A DNA stretch of 35,086 nt from NCBI GenBank assembly GCA_964389025.1, contig CAYMCQ010000040.1:1-35086 (forward strand), in the 5' to 3' direction. Under the pieces are notes generated by a model. That model was given only the letters and a program-made list of their open reading frames with translations. It was not told the DNA's origin and did not search any database. The translations under genes and the position numbers were made by a program. This document shows positions 6,897 to 15,720 of this stretch, one piece after another. The stretch is from CAYMCQ01 sp964389025 (GTDB lineage: Bacteria; Verrucomicrobiota; Verrucomicrobiia; Limisphaerales; CAYMCQ01). Every line of letters starts with the position of its first letter. Within the stretch, counting starts at the first letter, position 1.

Positions 6897-7290
6897 GGAG
6901 AACGCAGTCATCGAAGTGGCGGCAGGCCTTGTCTTCCGCTCCGGCAAACTCCTCATCACCCAGCGCCACGCGGACGCGCACCTAGGCGGCTTGTGGGAAT
7001 TTCCCGGCGGCAAGCGGCACGACGGTGAAACCTTCGAGGACTGTCTGCGGCGCGAACTGTGGGAAGAACTGGGAATCGAAGTTGAAGTTCGTGAATTGTT
7101 TGAAGAAATCACACACCATTACCCGGACAAATCCATCCACCTGAAATTTTTCCGGTGCGACTGGCTGGGAAACGAACCTCGGGCGCTCGACTGCAACGCC
7201 TTTGCCTGGGTCGAGCCGCAGCAGTTGGATCAATACGCATTTCCTGAAGCCGATGCGCGGCTGCTGGAAAAACTACGGAACTCAACTTGA
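6880..7290 (+). CDS. mutT: MutT-like Nudix hydrolase (8-oxo-dGTP diphosphatase type)
   Basis: A 136-residue Nudix protein that probably removes oxidised nucleoside triphosphates. The Nudix box is perfect: G-x5-E-x7-REUxEExGU is read in GKRHDGE...RRELWEELGI at about residues 43-66. AAGLVFRSGKLLITQRH and GGLWEFPGG before it, and FAWVEPQQLDQYAFPEAD at the C-terminus, are typical of the MutT subgroup. The ATG lies inside a TTAATC repeat, so the first residues (MIKSKTENA) are partly repeat-encoded; VIEVAAG begins the conserved domain. The gene converges with the ABC permease gene, whose stop is 7 bp away. Confidence 0.92.
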   Translation: MIKSKTENAVIEVAAGLVFRSGKLLITQRHADAHLGGLWEFPGGKRHDGETFEDCLRRELWEELGIEVEVRELFEEITHHYPDKSIHLKFFRCDWLGNEPRALDCNAFAWVEPQQLDQYAFPEADARLLEKLRNST

Positions 7291-7297
7291 CCGGAAA

Positions 7298-8968
7298 TCA
7301 CTGAGGCGGATGCAACGCCAGCTTCGGTGGCATCGAACCATCCGGTTGTTCACGCGAGTCACCGACCGCACCGCCAAAAAATGTCCGGGTGTGCCTGCTA
7401 TTTGTCGTGCGGAACTCGGCGCGCAGTCGTTGGTGAGCCCACCAGATGAAGAACAGGTTTTTGCCTATCAAAAAAAGTGGCAGGAACACGCCCCAGACGG
7501 CCATCGCGCTGCCGTCACTCGCGCCATTGACCTGAATGGCGGCAGTTGCGAGCAGAGCGACGAAATATGCGAAGATGGTCGGCCCGATTTCTACAATTCC
7601 TGCTGACCATGCGGCCACTGCGAGCGGGCGTTTAGCATGCAAACCGAACCACATCCCGACAGAGCAAACCGCGACGACGCTGAGAATCAAGTTGGTCAAA
7701 TAAAGTATGCTGGCCAGCAACCCGGTCAATTCCCTGCCTCGAAACCCGACAACCATCACGGCTGCATAGGGCACCGTGCCAAATGCGACAAGCAACAGCG
7801 GCCCGTGCAGCAATCGCCTCAAAGCCAGCCATTGATCACGAATGATGCCGCTTGCACCAAGCGGAGTCGGCAGAAGCAACTCCAACTCGCCGCTGCGTCG
7901 CCCTTCAAAGAAAAAACGCCCGGCCATCCACGAAAAAATTCCCGCCGCGCCAAACCAGAGCGCTGCGGAAGCGCCAGCCCACACCATTGAGATTCCCACC
8001 CGCGTCGCGCCTGGCGCGCTCAACAGCGACGCGACCACCGCCAGCGACGCCGCCACCCACGTCTGCACTCCGGAACCCTGTCGCCGCAACACGGCATAAG
8101 CCACCGGCGCAAAAGCGCGAGAACCGTAGCGAGCAGTGACCGATGACTCGCCAATGCTCGCGTCGTCACCGGCTCGAGCGGAGCGGCGTTTCTCGTGACC
8201 CGAACGGGCGCGCTCGACCTTCGATGCGTCGCGCCAGTGGCTCAGCAACGTCCTAGAAGCTATGGCCAGCACCAGCACGGCCTCGCACACGGCGCAAACC
8301 AGCGACGACCAAAAAATCACTCCGCCAACCGCCTTCCGGGCGCCAAAAAAAGCGCACGCAGGGCTGAGTATCTCGACATAAAATATATTTGCGCCCGGCC
8401 AGAGCAACTTGGGAATCCACGGTGCCAACAAAAAAGCGATGAGCGCCAGACCGGTGATGCTCATCGTCTGAATTCGACCTGCAACACGTGCCGCGACCAG
8501 CAATCCGACAGAGAGAGAGACGGACATCACCCCCAACAAACCGAGAGCTGTGCGCGTCACTTCGCTCACAGTCACACCGCCCACCACAAGCGGCAGCATC
8601 AGCACCGGAGCGAAACCCGCCAGCGAGTAAAATGAATTCGCGCCTGCTGAAATGAGTTTGCCCAGGACAACGTCGTGGCTTTTGAGGTCGGTGAGAAAGA
8701 GCAGTCCCAGCGTCCCTTCGCGCCGCTCCACATTCACCGATTCCGCCGCTTGGAACGCCGCGGCGCACGCGAACAGAAACCCGGCTGCCGACAGTGCGCG
8801 GAGAACCGCTTGCCCGGCAGTGTTGGAAATCCCAATGGATGAATTCGCCTCAAAGGATTGAAAACAAAAAAACGAAGCCAGCGCTGCGACTGCCACTCGC
8901 ACCCACCGCACTCCGGCGCGACGCGCCATCACGTTCAACTCCCGGGCAACGATGGGCAGAATCGTCAT
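7298..8968 (-). CDS. ABC-2 type permease, two fused half-units
   Basis: A 556-residue integral membrane protein with about twelve hydrophobic segments. The ABC-2 hallmark E-x-x-x-G-x-L-x-L-L-x-x-x-L occurs twice, at about residues 81-95 (ERREGTLGLLFLTDL) and 355-370 (EGRRSGELELLLPTPL). The protein therefore looks like two permease halves joined by a charged linker near 248-285. It probably forms the membrane channel for the ATPase encoded just upstream (10-bp gap), in one operon with the 709-residue membrane protein, comparable to GldF/GldG-type or NosY-type systems. The substrate is unknown. A basic tail of about 30 residues at the C-terminus has no counterpart that I recognise. Confidence 0.85.
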   Translation of the reverse strand: MTILPIVARELNVMARRAGVRWVRVAVAALASFFCFQSFEANSSIGISNTAGQAVLRALSAAGFLFACAAAFQAAESVNVERREGTLGLLFLTDLKSHDVVLGKLISAGANSFYSLAGFAPVLMLPLVVGGVTVSEVTRTALGLLGVMSVSLSVGLLVAARVAGRIQTMSITGLALIAFLLAPWIPKLLWPGANIFYVEILSPACAFFGARKAVGGVIFWSSLVCAVCEAVLVLAIASRTLLSHWRDASKVERARSGHEKRRSARAGDDASIGESSVTARYGSRAFAPVAYAVLRRQGSGVQTWVAASLAVVASLLSAPGATRVGISMVWAGASAALWFGAAGIFSWMAGRFFFEGRRSGELELLLPTPLGASGIIRDQWLALRRLLHGPLLLVAFGTVPYAAVMVVGFRGRELTGLLASILYLTNLILSVVAVCSVGMWFGLHAKRPLAVAAWSAGIVEIGPTIFAYFVALLATAAIQVNGASDGSAMAVWGVFLPLFLIGKNLFFIWWAHQRLRAEFRTTNSRHTRTFFGGAVGDSREQPDGSMPPKLALHPPQ

Positions 8969-8978
8969 TTGACATTTT

Positions 8979-9935
8979 TCATTGCGTGTCGCCCCTCGTC
9001 ACGCGCATGAAAACTTCCTCCAGCCCCAATTCATCTTCGCGCAACTCGACAAGTTTCGCGCCGCCGTGAACAAGAACGTCGGCAATGACACTGTGGTCAA
9101 CGTCATGGCTCGCGAGCGTGATTTTCAACTCGCCGTCAATCGCTTCCACGTTGCTGACGTTGGAATTGCTTTTCAAAAGTTCAATAGCCTTGCCCTGTTC
9201 ACTCGTCACGCGCACCCAAATGACACGGCCGGTCGCGAGTTGGTCGCGCACGCCTTGCACCGCGCCGCAGTAAATCAATTTGCCCTTCTCGATGATCGCG
9301 ACACGATTGCAGAGCGATTGAAGCTCGCTGAGAATGTGTGATGAGATGATGATGGTTTTCCCGAGGCGTTGAAGCTCCTGCAGAATCGCCATCATTTCGA
9401 TGCGCGCGCGCGGGTCAAGTCCGCTGGCGGGTTCGTCGAGAAGCAAAAGTTGCGGGTCGTGAATCAACACGCGCGCGAGGCCGAGGCGTTGCTGCATTCC
9501 GCGCGACAATGCGCCGATGAGCGCGCCTTTTTTTTCGCTGAGACCGACAAGTTCCAAAACGTCGCTCACGGTTTTTTCGCGCTGAGCCGTCGGAATCTTG
9601 TAACACGCGCCGAAGAAATCCAGATACTCCGTCACTTCCATGTCTTTATACACGCCAAAAAAATCCGGCATGTAACCGATGACGTGACGGACTGCATCCG
9701 CGTCGCGGACGACATCGTGGCCGAGAATCACCGCGCGCCCGGCGCTCGGCGCGAGGAACGTGGCGAGGATACGCAGCGTGGTGGTCTTGCCTGCGCCATT
9801 CGAGCCGATGAAGCCGAACAAGTCTCCGCGATTCACGGTGAGGTCGAGTCCGGAGAGCGCGGCGAGAGTTCCATACATGCGCGTCAGGCCGTAGGTCTGG
9901 ACGGCGGGGATTGGCGGAGCAGTTTCGTTACTCAT
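8979..9935 (-). CDS. ABC transporter ATP-binding protein
   Basis: A soluble ATPase of 318 residues from the MSNETAPP start. Walker A is GSNGAGKTT, the signature is LSRGMQQRLGLA, Walker B is LLLLDEPASGLD, and the switch histidine lies in IISSHILSEL. The C-terminal extension of about 90 residues after the ATPase core is typical of ABC-2 exporters (CcmA/NatA/GldA group). An upstream in-frame start eight codons earlier exists but has no better ribosome site. It pairs with the permease downstream and the large membrane protein upstream. Confidence 0.95.
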   Translation of the reverse strand: MSNETAPPIPAVQTYGLTRMYGTLAALSGLDLTVNRGDLFGFIGSNGAGKTTTLRILATFLAPSAGRAVILGHDVVRDADAVRHVIGYMPDFFGVYKDMEVTEYLDFFGACYKIPTAQREKTVSDVLELVGLSEKKGALIGALSRGMQQRLGLARVLIHDPQLLLLDEPASGLDPRARIEMMAILQELQRLGKTIIISSHILSELQSLCNRVAIIEKGKLIYCGAVQGVRDQLATGRVIWVRVTSEQGKAIELLKSNSNVSNVEAIDGELKITLASHDVDHSVIADVLVHGGAKLVELREDELGLEEVFMRVTRGDTQ

Positions 9936-9979
9936 AAAATCAAATTGCCAGAGCACAGGGTTTCGGATGCAAACGCGCC

Positions 9980-10072
9980 CGCGTCTTGGACTGCGGCTGT
10001 CTTCGGCCGTTTTCTGCGGGCCGCTGACAATCTAAAAGCGCCAGAGGACTGGCGCAGTCCAAAACCTCGCGG
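9980..10072. repeat. Palindromic repeat (family B), intergenic copy
   Basis: It starts with GCGTCTTGGACTGCGG and ends with GGCGCAGTCCAAAACCTCGC, with inner arms that also pair, so it can form a long hairpin with a variable 20-base tip. It lies in the gap between the ABC ATPase start and the upstream gene's stop. Two other copies (13442-13533 and 26070-26158) lie inside genes. Confidence 0.85.
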
Positions 10073-10094
10073 CACTCTGTATGGGCGTTTGCGT

Positions 10095-12224
10095 TCACAA
10101 TGCTTTCACAGCGTTCACCGGAACCGTCACGCGCAACAACGTGTCGCGATTGCTTCGCCGCACAGAGAATTGGTTGATCGGTTGCGTCGGAGTATAGTCG
10201 GCCACCCACGCGAGCACTACGGCTCCGCCGTGATCAAGCGCCGGCGAGAGATCGAGGCCGGGCGGCGAAATGAATTTCTCCTGATTGCCGCCAGACATTT
10301 TTCCGAGAAACGACGCGGTCATCGCGGCGTTTGGCGCATCGGCAATCTGCCCACGGCTCGTGCTGCCGAAAGTCTGCTGCCGCGATTGCACGACGCCTTG
10401 AAAATTTTGGCCGTGCTGCGAAAGAAAACCCTGGAGCGGCTGGCCACTATTTGGATTGAAAGTCAAAACTTTCGTTTCCTTTGAACTGAATCCGCCCAGG
10501 TCGAAGATTTGATCACCCACGACGAACCTCGCCTGCTGGATTTTTTTATCGAGCCGGTTTTCAACTTTCACCTGCCAGCCCTGGCCGACAGGCGTAATCG
10601 TCACGCGCAACGGCAGCGCGCCGGATTGCCACCAGTCGCTCACAAAAAGCTGGCTTGTCCAGACCGGGACAAAAATTTCCGCAGTGAAATTATCGCCGCG
10701 CTGGAAGACCGTGGCCTTCTCAGTTTCCTTTCCGCCCTGCCACGAGCCGGAAAATTCGCCGCGAAACGTCGCGAACGGCTGCTTGCTTTCGACGCGATAC
10801 TTTTCATTCACCGGCGAATAGATCGAGGCGAACGTGCGCCCGCGCAGTTCCGCGTTGTCGCCGTTCGCAAGCACGTCCACCAGATGCAATTCGTTCCACT
10901 CCGTTTCGCCTGAGCGCAATTTGTAGCCGATGAAATAAATCATGAACGAGAAAAACACGACGTAGCACGGAAACGTGATCCACGTCAGCATCGGGCGGCC
11001 AATGCGCTTGAGCCAGTAATGGTCGAGCGGCCCGATGACGACGAGATACACGACCAGCAGCAGCAGCAGCCAGTGCACCGGCAGCTTGCGGACCTGCTTG
11101 CTGTCAATCATCGCGCCAAAAATTCCGTCCGCGCTCGAACTGCCGCGATAATAATTATTATCCGCCTTCGAATAAAGTTTCGGCGGAACTTCCACGAGCT
11201 TTGTCCAAAACGCCGGAAGATTTTTCCACGAACGCAGCGGTTCGCGTTCGGTGCTGGTCAAAAGCGCGGTGATGTGGCCGCGACCGCGCTCCGCCGATAC
11301 AACCAGCGGCGCGCCTTCCGATTTAACAATCTCCCGGCCATCGCGCAATTTCCCGACTGCGACCTGCAACGGCGCATTCTCGAAATTAAAATCGTCCGTC
11401 AAATCATCGAACGGATACGCCTCCGCGCCGCCATCGCTCTCGCGCAGCCACGCTTGCAGCTCGGGATGCCGCCCTATCGTGCGCACGTCGTTCAAGTCGC
11501 ACGGAAAAATATTTCGCAGCCAGGGACTCGCGTTGATGTCGCTGATTTGCTCGACGCCAACGATTAGATTTCCGCCTGCATAAAGCCACGCGACCAGCGC
11601 GCGGACTTGCGCGTCGCTCAATTCAGTCGCGCGCTCGGAGTTGAGATAAAACGAATCCAGCCCTTCGAGCACGATCGGATTGTCCGGCACAAGCGACGGG
11701 ATCAAACGCGCCGAGCCGGGTTTGAGTTCATCCTGCCGGGACGTCACTTCGCGCATCGCAGGCGCGCCGCCGGTCGTGCGCGCGACGCTTCCGACCAGCC
11801 GGGTTTCGCTCGCGAGCGTCCGGCGCGGGCGCACGTCCAGTTTTTCATCCACAACTTTTCCGCGCGCGGTCAGGAGCCGCACGTCCCAGCTCAGCCGGGC
11901 TTGCGCCGGCGAAAAAACCGGGATGGTCACGCGCTTGAGCGAGCCGGTGGGCAGTTCGATGACCATCCGGCGCGGCTGTCCGCCCGCATACGAGCCGGGC
12001 GACACCTCGATGATGCCGGTGAACGTCGGCCCGTCATTCTTCAACTCGCACGTGACGGGAATCCACGACGCCTGCGGCACGATGCCGTCGTAGCCGAGGA
12101 ACACGTCAAATTGCAGCGCGGCAAAAAGTTTTGTCGCGCAGAGGAAGGTTGAGACAAGCAGAATGAAAATCCCGCGTCGGAAAAAATTTCCCTCCGTCTG
12201 GCGCGACTGAAAAATCCGGTTCAT
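10095..12224 (-). CDS. Large exported membrane-anchored protein of the ABC operon
   Basis: A protein of 709 residues with an N-terminal signal-like segment (GIFILLVSTFLCATKLFAA, about 18-36), a long extracytoplasmic part, two transmembrane helices near 385-435 (HWLLLLLVVYLVVIGPL and PCYVVFFSFMIYFIGY), then a second extracytoplasmic beta-rich part. The middle contains a glutamine amidotransferase-like segment of the kind seen in GldG/DUF4350-type proteins (LSDAQVRALVAWLYAGGNLI), without a visible catalytic cysteine. It is followed by the ABC ATPase and permease, so it is probably an accessory subunit of that exporter. The exact function is unknown. Confidence 0.75.
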   Translation of the reverse strand: MNRIFQSRQTEGNFFRRGIFILLVSTFLCATKLFAALQFDVFLGYDGIVPQASWIPVTCELKNDGPTFTGIIEVSPGSYAGGQPRRMVIELPTGSLKRVTIPVFSPAQARLSWDVRLLTARGKVVDEKLDVRPRRTLASETRLVGSVARTTGGAPAMREVTSRQDELKPGSARLIPSLVPDNPIVLEGLDSFYLNSERATELSDAQVRALVAWLYAGGNLIVGVEQISDINASPWLRNIFPCDLNDVRTIGRHPELQAWLRESDGGAEAYPFDDLTDDFNFENAPLQVAVGKLRDGREIVKSEGAPLVVSAERGRGHITALLTSTEREPLRSWKNLPAFWTKLVEVPPKLYSKADNNYYRGSSSADGIFGAMIDSKQVRKLPVHWLLLLLVVYLVVIGPLDHYWLKRIGRPMLTWITFPCYVVFFSFMIYFIGYKLRSGETEWNELHLVDVLANGDNAELRGRTFASIYSPVNEKYRVESKQPFATFRGEFSGSWQGGKETEKATVFQRGDNFTAEIFVPVWTSQLFVSDWWQSGALPLRVTITPVGQGWQVKVENRLDKKIQQARFVVGDQIFDLGGFSSKETKVLTFNPNSGQPLQGFLSQHGQNFQGVVQSRQQTFGSTSRGQIADAPNAAMTASFLGKMSGGNQEKFISPPGLDLSPALDHGGAVVLAWVADYTPTQPINQFSVRRSNRDTLLRVTVPVNAVKAL

Positions 12225-12287
12225 CCTGTGGTTGGTTTCGAGTGGTTATACGAGGCGCACGTTCAAACCGCAATCAATTCTTCATAG

Positions 12288-12312
12288 AGTCTCGTTGGCT
12301 TGTCTCCTACTT
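12288..12312. repeat. Short repeat (family C) at the glnE 3' end
   Basis: AGTCTCGTTGGCTTGTCTCC plus TACTT overlaps the glnE stop codon. A second copy (12581-12605, AGTCTCGTTACCTCGTCTCC then TACCG) lies in frame within glnE. Confidence 0.6.
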
Positions 12313-15300
12313 GAACACTTTGTCGTAAACCTCCCGAATCGCTGTGCGCCAGCCGGCCACTGCTTTGCGAAAATCTTCAGCCGTCGCAAAACCGCAGCGC
12401 ACGGCGACGCGATAAAACGGCGCAGGCTCGTCCGGCAAAGCCGTTTCGCCCTCGAAACTCCATCGCCGCAAAATGCGTTCGAGCCGGCGCAGTTCGTTGT
12501 AGTTGGCGATGAGTTTCTCCAAATCCGAGCAGGAGACGCCGTGAGGAGACTCACTTCCTTTCTTCGGCTTTTTAGATTTTAGTCTCGTTACCTCGTCTCC
12601 TACCGAAGCGACCAGAGCGCGAGCGCGTTCCAACGCACGCATGGTGTTGGCTTCCTGCCAGCCGTTTTCCATGCAGAGAACCTGCGCAATGAATTCCGCG
12701 TCCATCAATCCGCCCTTGCCAGTCTTAATCGCCAGCTCGTCTTGACCAGCAGGCGTGCGTTCTTTCTCGATGCGCATCCGCATGGCGTGGATTTTCTTTT
12801 TCCAATCCGGTGTAAATGCAATACAGGAATCCACTCCCTCTCCTCCATCGGATGGAGGAGAGGGCCGGGGAGAGGAGGCACGTTTTCGATTCGCCCCTCT
12901 CCTCGGTCCTCTCCCCACTCCTTCGTCGTGGGGAGAGGAAGAAGAAATGCGCGCTACGGCTTTGAAGTCGGTCAAACGCACCGCAAGCTCTTGGAATTGT
13001 TTCCCAAGCTTCGCATCGCCCGCAACGAACCGCGTCCGTGAAATCGCCTGAACTTCCCAAAGCTGCGCGCGCTGGCGGTAATATTCCTCGTAAGCCGCAA
13101 GGGTGTTGACTAGCAAACCTTTTTCGCCGTCAGGACGCAGCCGCGCATCCGTGTGAAACGCGATTCCGAACTCAGTTGGTTTGGAAAGCAATTCCATGAC
13201 CTCGGCGGCCATGCGTTGAAGCTTTGGAAGATTCTTCGTCTTGTCGTCCGCGACGAAAACGATGTCGAGGTCTGAGCCGTAATTCAGTTCCGCGCCTCCA
13301 AGTTTGCCGAGGCCGATGATGGCGAACAGCGGCGATTTCAATTTATTTTTCCGCGTCACGATCTCCAGCGCGTATTGAAGGCAGGCGTCGGCCAAGACTG
13401 TGAGTTCGGCAAAGATCTGATCCGTCTGGTCAAACGCGCCAGCGTCTTGGACTGCGGCAGTCCTCTGCCGCTTTTCCGATTCGCCAAACATTTCCAAAGC
13501 GCCAGAGGGCTGGCGCACTCCAAAACCTCGCGGGCTTGCGAAGCCCAAAATATCCCGCAAGCCGATGCGCATGAACTCGGCTTGATGATAGCGCCGGAGC
13601 CAGTGCAGTTGGTCTTCATCCGCCGCGCCGTGACGAAGTTCTTTCAAAGTTTCCTCCGCCGTTTTGCTGCGGCGCAAATGACCGCTCACGACGAGCGAAT
13701 CAATCAAGTCCGGCGTGCGAATCGCGATCTCCGCGAGAAATTCCGAGCGGTCGAACACCCACAGCAGCATTTCAAAAATCGCCGGATTGCGATTCCACGA
13801 CTCGAACAGCGTGGCGCGCGCGCCGTAGGCGGTGATGAAGCTGTCGAGGCGGGTGAGGACGCGGTCGGGGTCTGAGAGAATAGTCAATGGCCGATCGTCA
13901 ATTGCCGATTGTTGCGGACAGAGCGCAAAGAATTTCGGAATCAGTTGCCTTGCGAGTTCTGCAGTTCTCGGCGAGACGTGAATGAAGCCCGGACCTTCAA
14001 CAAATTCCTTCAACATGCGAAACGCCTGACCCGGGTCACGAAAAGAATGTTCAGAAAGAATTTGTTTCCATTCTTCCTCGGCTGCCGGGTCGTCAAAGCT
14101 CGCGGGAAAATCTTCCCGCCCTGCCGACGATCTTCCCCTCTCCCGGCGCGACGCCACCCTCTCCTCGCCCGACGGGGAGAGGGAAAAGTGAGGGGCACCC
14201 AACAGTTTCTCGAATGAACGACGAACATTGCGCGTGTGGCTTTGCCGCGCCGATTCAAATTCTTTCAGCGAGCCGAACCCCATCAGCTTTGCCAGACGGT
14301 GCTGCGCCTTCTCGTCCTCGGGAATCGTGTGCGTCTGCATGTTGTTTTCCATCTGCAGGCGATGTTCCACGTCGCGAAGAAAACAATAGGCTTCGGCAAG
14401 CGAACGAGCTTCGGCGGCGGACAGAAGGTGATATTGCACCAGCTTTTCCAGCGTCGGCAGAGTTTGCGCGCCTTGAAGAAACGGCTGGCGCCCGGCATGA
14501 AGAAGCTGCAAAGCCTGCGCAGTGAATTCAATCTCGCGGATGCCGCCGCGACCGAGCTTGACGTTCCGCTCGATCTCGCCGGCTTTGACAACTTCGTTTT
14601 CGATGCGCTCCTTGGTCGCGGCAAGCTCGCGCAAAAAATCCTCGCCGAGCGAACGCGGGTAACGGAACGACTGGATCATTTCCAGAAATTCGTGAGCGAG
14701 CGATTCATCTCCGGCGACGCGGCGGGCCTTAATCAGCATCATGCGCTCCCAGGTTTGTCCCCATTGGGCGTAATAATTTTCGCAACTTGGCAGCGAGCGG
14801 ACGAGCGGGCCGGAATCGCCTTCGGGACGAAGCCGCAAATCAATGCGATACAAAACGCCGTCTGAAGTCATGCGCGTGATTTCCTCAATGAAACTTTTCG
14901 CAAGGCGGCTGAAAAACTGGTGGTTTGCCATGCCGTGTGCCGACCCCTCACCCCGTCCCTCTCCCCATCCCATGGGGAGAGGGTGGCGTCTCGCCGGGAG
15001 AGGGGCTTTTGGCGGTTCTTTGAAAACGAAACCTTCGTCGCTGTAAACGAACATCACGTCCACGTCCGAGCTGTAATTGAGTTCCTGCCCGCCGAGCTTC
15101 CCGAGGCCGAAGATGCAGAACTCCGTCGGATGCCAGCGTCTGTTCGCGTCCTGATGAAACGGCGCGCCGAACCGCTCAATGAATTGACGGCAGCAGAGTT
15201 GCCAGACGGAATCGAGGCAAACGTCCGCAAGGTCGGAAAGCTCTCGCGTGATTTCAGAAACATTTCCCAGCCGCGCCAGATCGCGCGCGCCGATGCGGAG

Positions 15301-15648
15301 CATTTCGCGCTGCTTGAACTGGCGGATTGCATTGAAGGCGCCGGTGAAATCGCGCGTTGCGACGAGCGGCTTGAGCAGGGCGGCTGCTTCACGACCCAAA
15401 CCCTGGGCGCGTCGCGGATGGCTGAAGTATTCACTTGAAAGCGATGCAAGCCAGCCGGGATTTGCAATCAAACTTTCGCTTAAGACTTGGGAACCGCTGA
15501 AAAGAACTGCAAGAATTCTCGCCTGCTCGGCGGAAGATTTTTCAAGGGCGGCGCGAGCGCCAGTCGCGGCGAGTTGATCGAGGTAATGTTTCGCGCGGTG
15601 CGGGTCGGCGCAGGCTTTGAGCGCTTTTGTCCAGATTGGATTCATCAT
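12307..15648 (-). CDS. glnE: Bifunctional glutamine synthetase adenylyltransferase/deadenylase
   Basis: It controls glutamine synthetase by adding and removing AMP. Both nucleotidyltransferase motifs are present: GLGKLGGQELNYSSDVDVMF near residue 185 (deadenylase half) and GLGKLGGAELNYGSDLDIVF near 790 (adenylylase half), each followed by a Lrp-type RLRPEG/RLRPDG motif. At 1113 residues it is about 170 longer than the E. coli enzyme. The excess is explained by in-frame repeat insertions at about residues 214-235, 484-505, 705-735, 903-939 and 1014-1022, all in loops outside the motifs. The third (family B) reads GFGVRQPSGAL...RQRTAAVQDA. The gene appears intact despite them. Confidence 0.95.
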   Translation of the reverse strand: MMNPIWTKALKACADPHRAKHYLDQLAATGARAALEKSSAEQARILAVLFSGSQVLSESLIANPGWLASLSSEYFSHPRRAQGLGREAAALLKPLVATRDFTGAFNAIRQFKQREMLRIGARDLARLGNVSEITRELSDLADVCLDSVWQLCCRQFIERFGAPFHQDANRRWHPTEFCIFGLGKLGGQELNYSSDVDVMFVYSDEGFVFKEPPKAPLPARRHPLPMGWGEGRGEGSAHGMANHQFFSRLAKSFIEEITRMTSDGVLYRIDLRLRPEGDSGPLVRSLPSCENYYAQWGQTWERMMLIKARRVAGDESLAHEFLEMIQSFRYPRSLGEDFLRELAATKERIENEVVKAGEIERNVKLGRGGIREIEFTAQALQLLHAGRQPFLQGAQTLPTLEKLVQYHLLSAAEARSLAEAYCFLRDVEHRLQMENNMQTHTIPEDEKAQHRLAKLMGFGSLKEFESARQSHTRNVRRSFEKLLGAPHFSLSPSGEERVASRRERGRSSAGREDFPASFDDPAAEEEWKQILSEHSFRDPGQAFRMLKEFVEGPGFIHVSPRTAELARQLIPKFFALCPQQSAIDDRPLTILSDPDRVLTRLDSFITAYGARATLFESWNRNPAIFEMLLWVFDRSEFLAEIAIRTPDLIDSLVVSGHLRRSKTAEETLKELRHGAADEDQLHWLRRYHQAEFMRIGLRDILGFASPRGFGVRQPSGALEMFGESEKRQRTAAVQDAGAFDQTDQIFAELTVLADACLQYALEIVTRKNKLKSPLFAIIGLGKLGGAELNYGSDLDIVFVADDKTKNLPKLQRMAAEVMELLSKPTEFGIAFHTDARLRPDGEKGLLVNTLAAYEEYYRQRAQLWEVQAISRTRFVAGDAKLGKQFQELAVRLTDFKAVARISSSSPHDEGVGRGPRRGANRKRASSPRPSPPSDGGEGVDSCIAFTPDWKKKIHAMRMRIEKERTPAGQDELAIKTGKGGLMDAEFIAQVLCMENGWQEANTMRALERARALVASVGDEVTRLKSKKPKKGSESPHGVSCSDLEKLIANYNELRRLERILRRWSFEGETALPDEPAPFYRVAVRCGFATAEDFRKAVAGWRTAIREVYDKVFK
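12581..12605. repeat. Family C repeat inside glnE
   Basis: A near copy of 12288-12312, translated on the minus strand as part of GDEVTRLK at about residues 1014-1022, in a linker before the last helical segment of GlnE. Confidence 0.6.
12831..12940. repeat. Family A palindromic repeats (tandem pair) inside glnE
   Basis: Two adjacent units with CCCTCTCC/GGAGAGGG-type arms, one built on CCATCGGATGG and one on CCCACTCCTTCGTCGTGGGG. They are read through in frame as low-complexity Ser/Arg/Gly/Pro sequence (SSPRPSPPSDGGEG). Confidence 0.85.
13442..13533. repeat. Family B palindromic repeat inside glnE
   Basis: It has the same ends as 9980-10072 and 26070-26158 (GCGTCTTGGACTGCGGCAGT ... CTCCAAAACCTCGCGG). 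It is translated on the minus strand in the same phase as the copy in the ABC exporter, giving FGVRQPSGA and RQRTAAVQDA. Confidence 0.88.
14131..14196. repeat. Family A palindromic repeat inside glnE
   Basis: CCCCTCTCCCGGCGCGACGC followed by CACCCTCTCC and the mirrored GGGGAGAGGG and GTGAGGGG. It is read in frame as LSPSGEERVASRRERG, between the two halves of GlnE. Confidence 0.88.
14943..15006. repeat. Family A palindromic repeat inside glnE (deadenylase half)
   Basis: ACCCCTCACCCCGTCCCTCT and CCCCATCCCATGGGGAGAGG with the mirrored tail GCCGGGAGAGGGG. It is read in frame as PLPARRHPLPMGWGEGRGEG, in the loop after the first nucleotidyltransferase motif. Confidence 0.88.
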
Positions 15649-15720
15649 TGTAGCGGCGCTCTGTGAGCCCCGCTGAAATAGCTAGCTGAAAATTAGCGGC
15701 GGTCGCAGACCGCCGCTACA
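15649..15720. repeat. Palindromic repeat (family E) between glnE and the glycosyltransferase
   Basis: Units TGTAGCGGCGCTCTGTGAGC and GCGGCGGTCGCAGACCGCCG followed by CTACA. The second is a strong hairpin (GCGGCGGTC/GACCGCCGC). The glycosyltransferase stop codon lies inside it, so it may act as its 3' hairpin. Confidence 0.7.

Noticed and set aside
12831..15006. Frameshifts or assembly errors causing the extra length of glnE
   Set aside because: The frame is open across all inserts, and the inserts match repeat families found elsewhere in the window.
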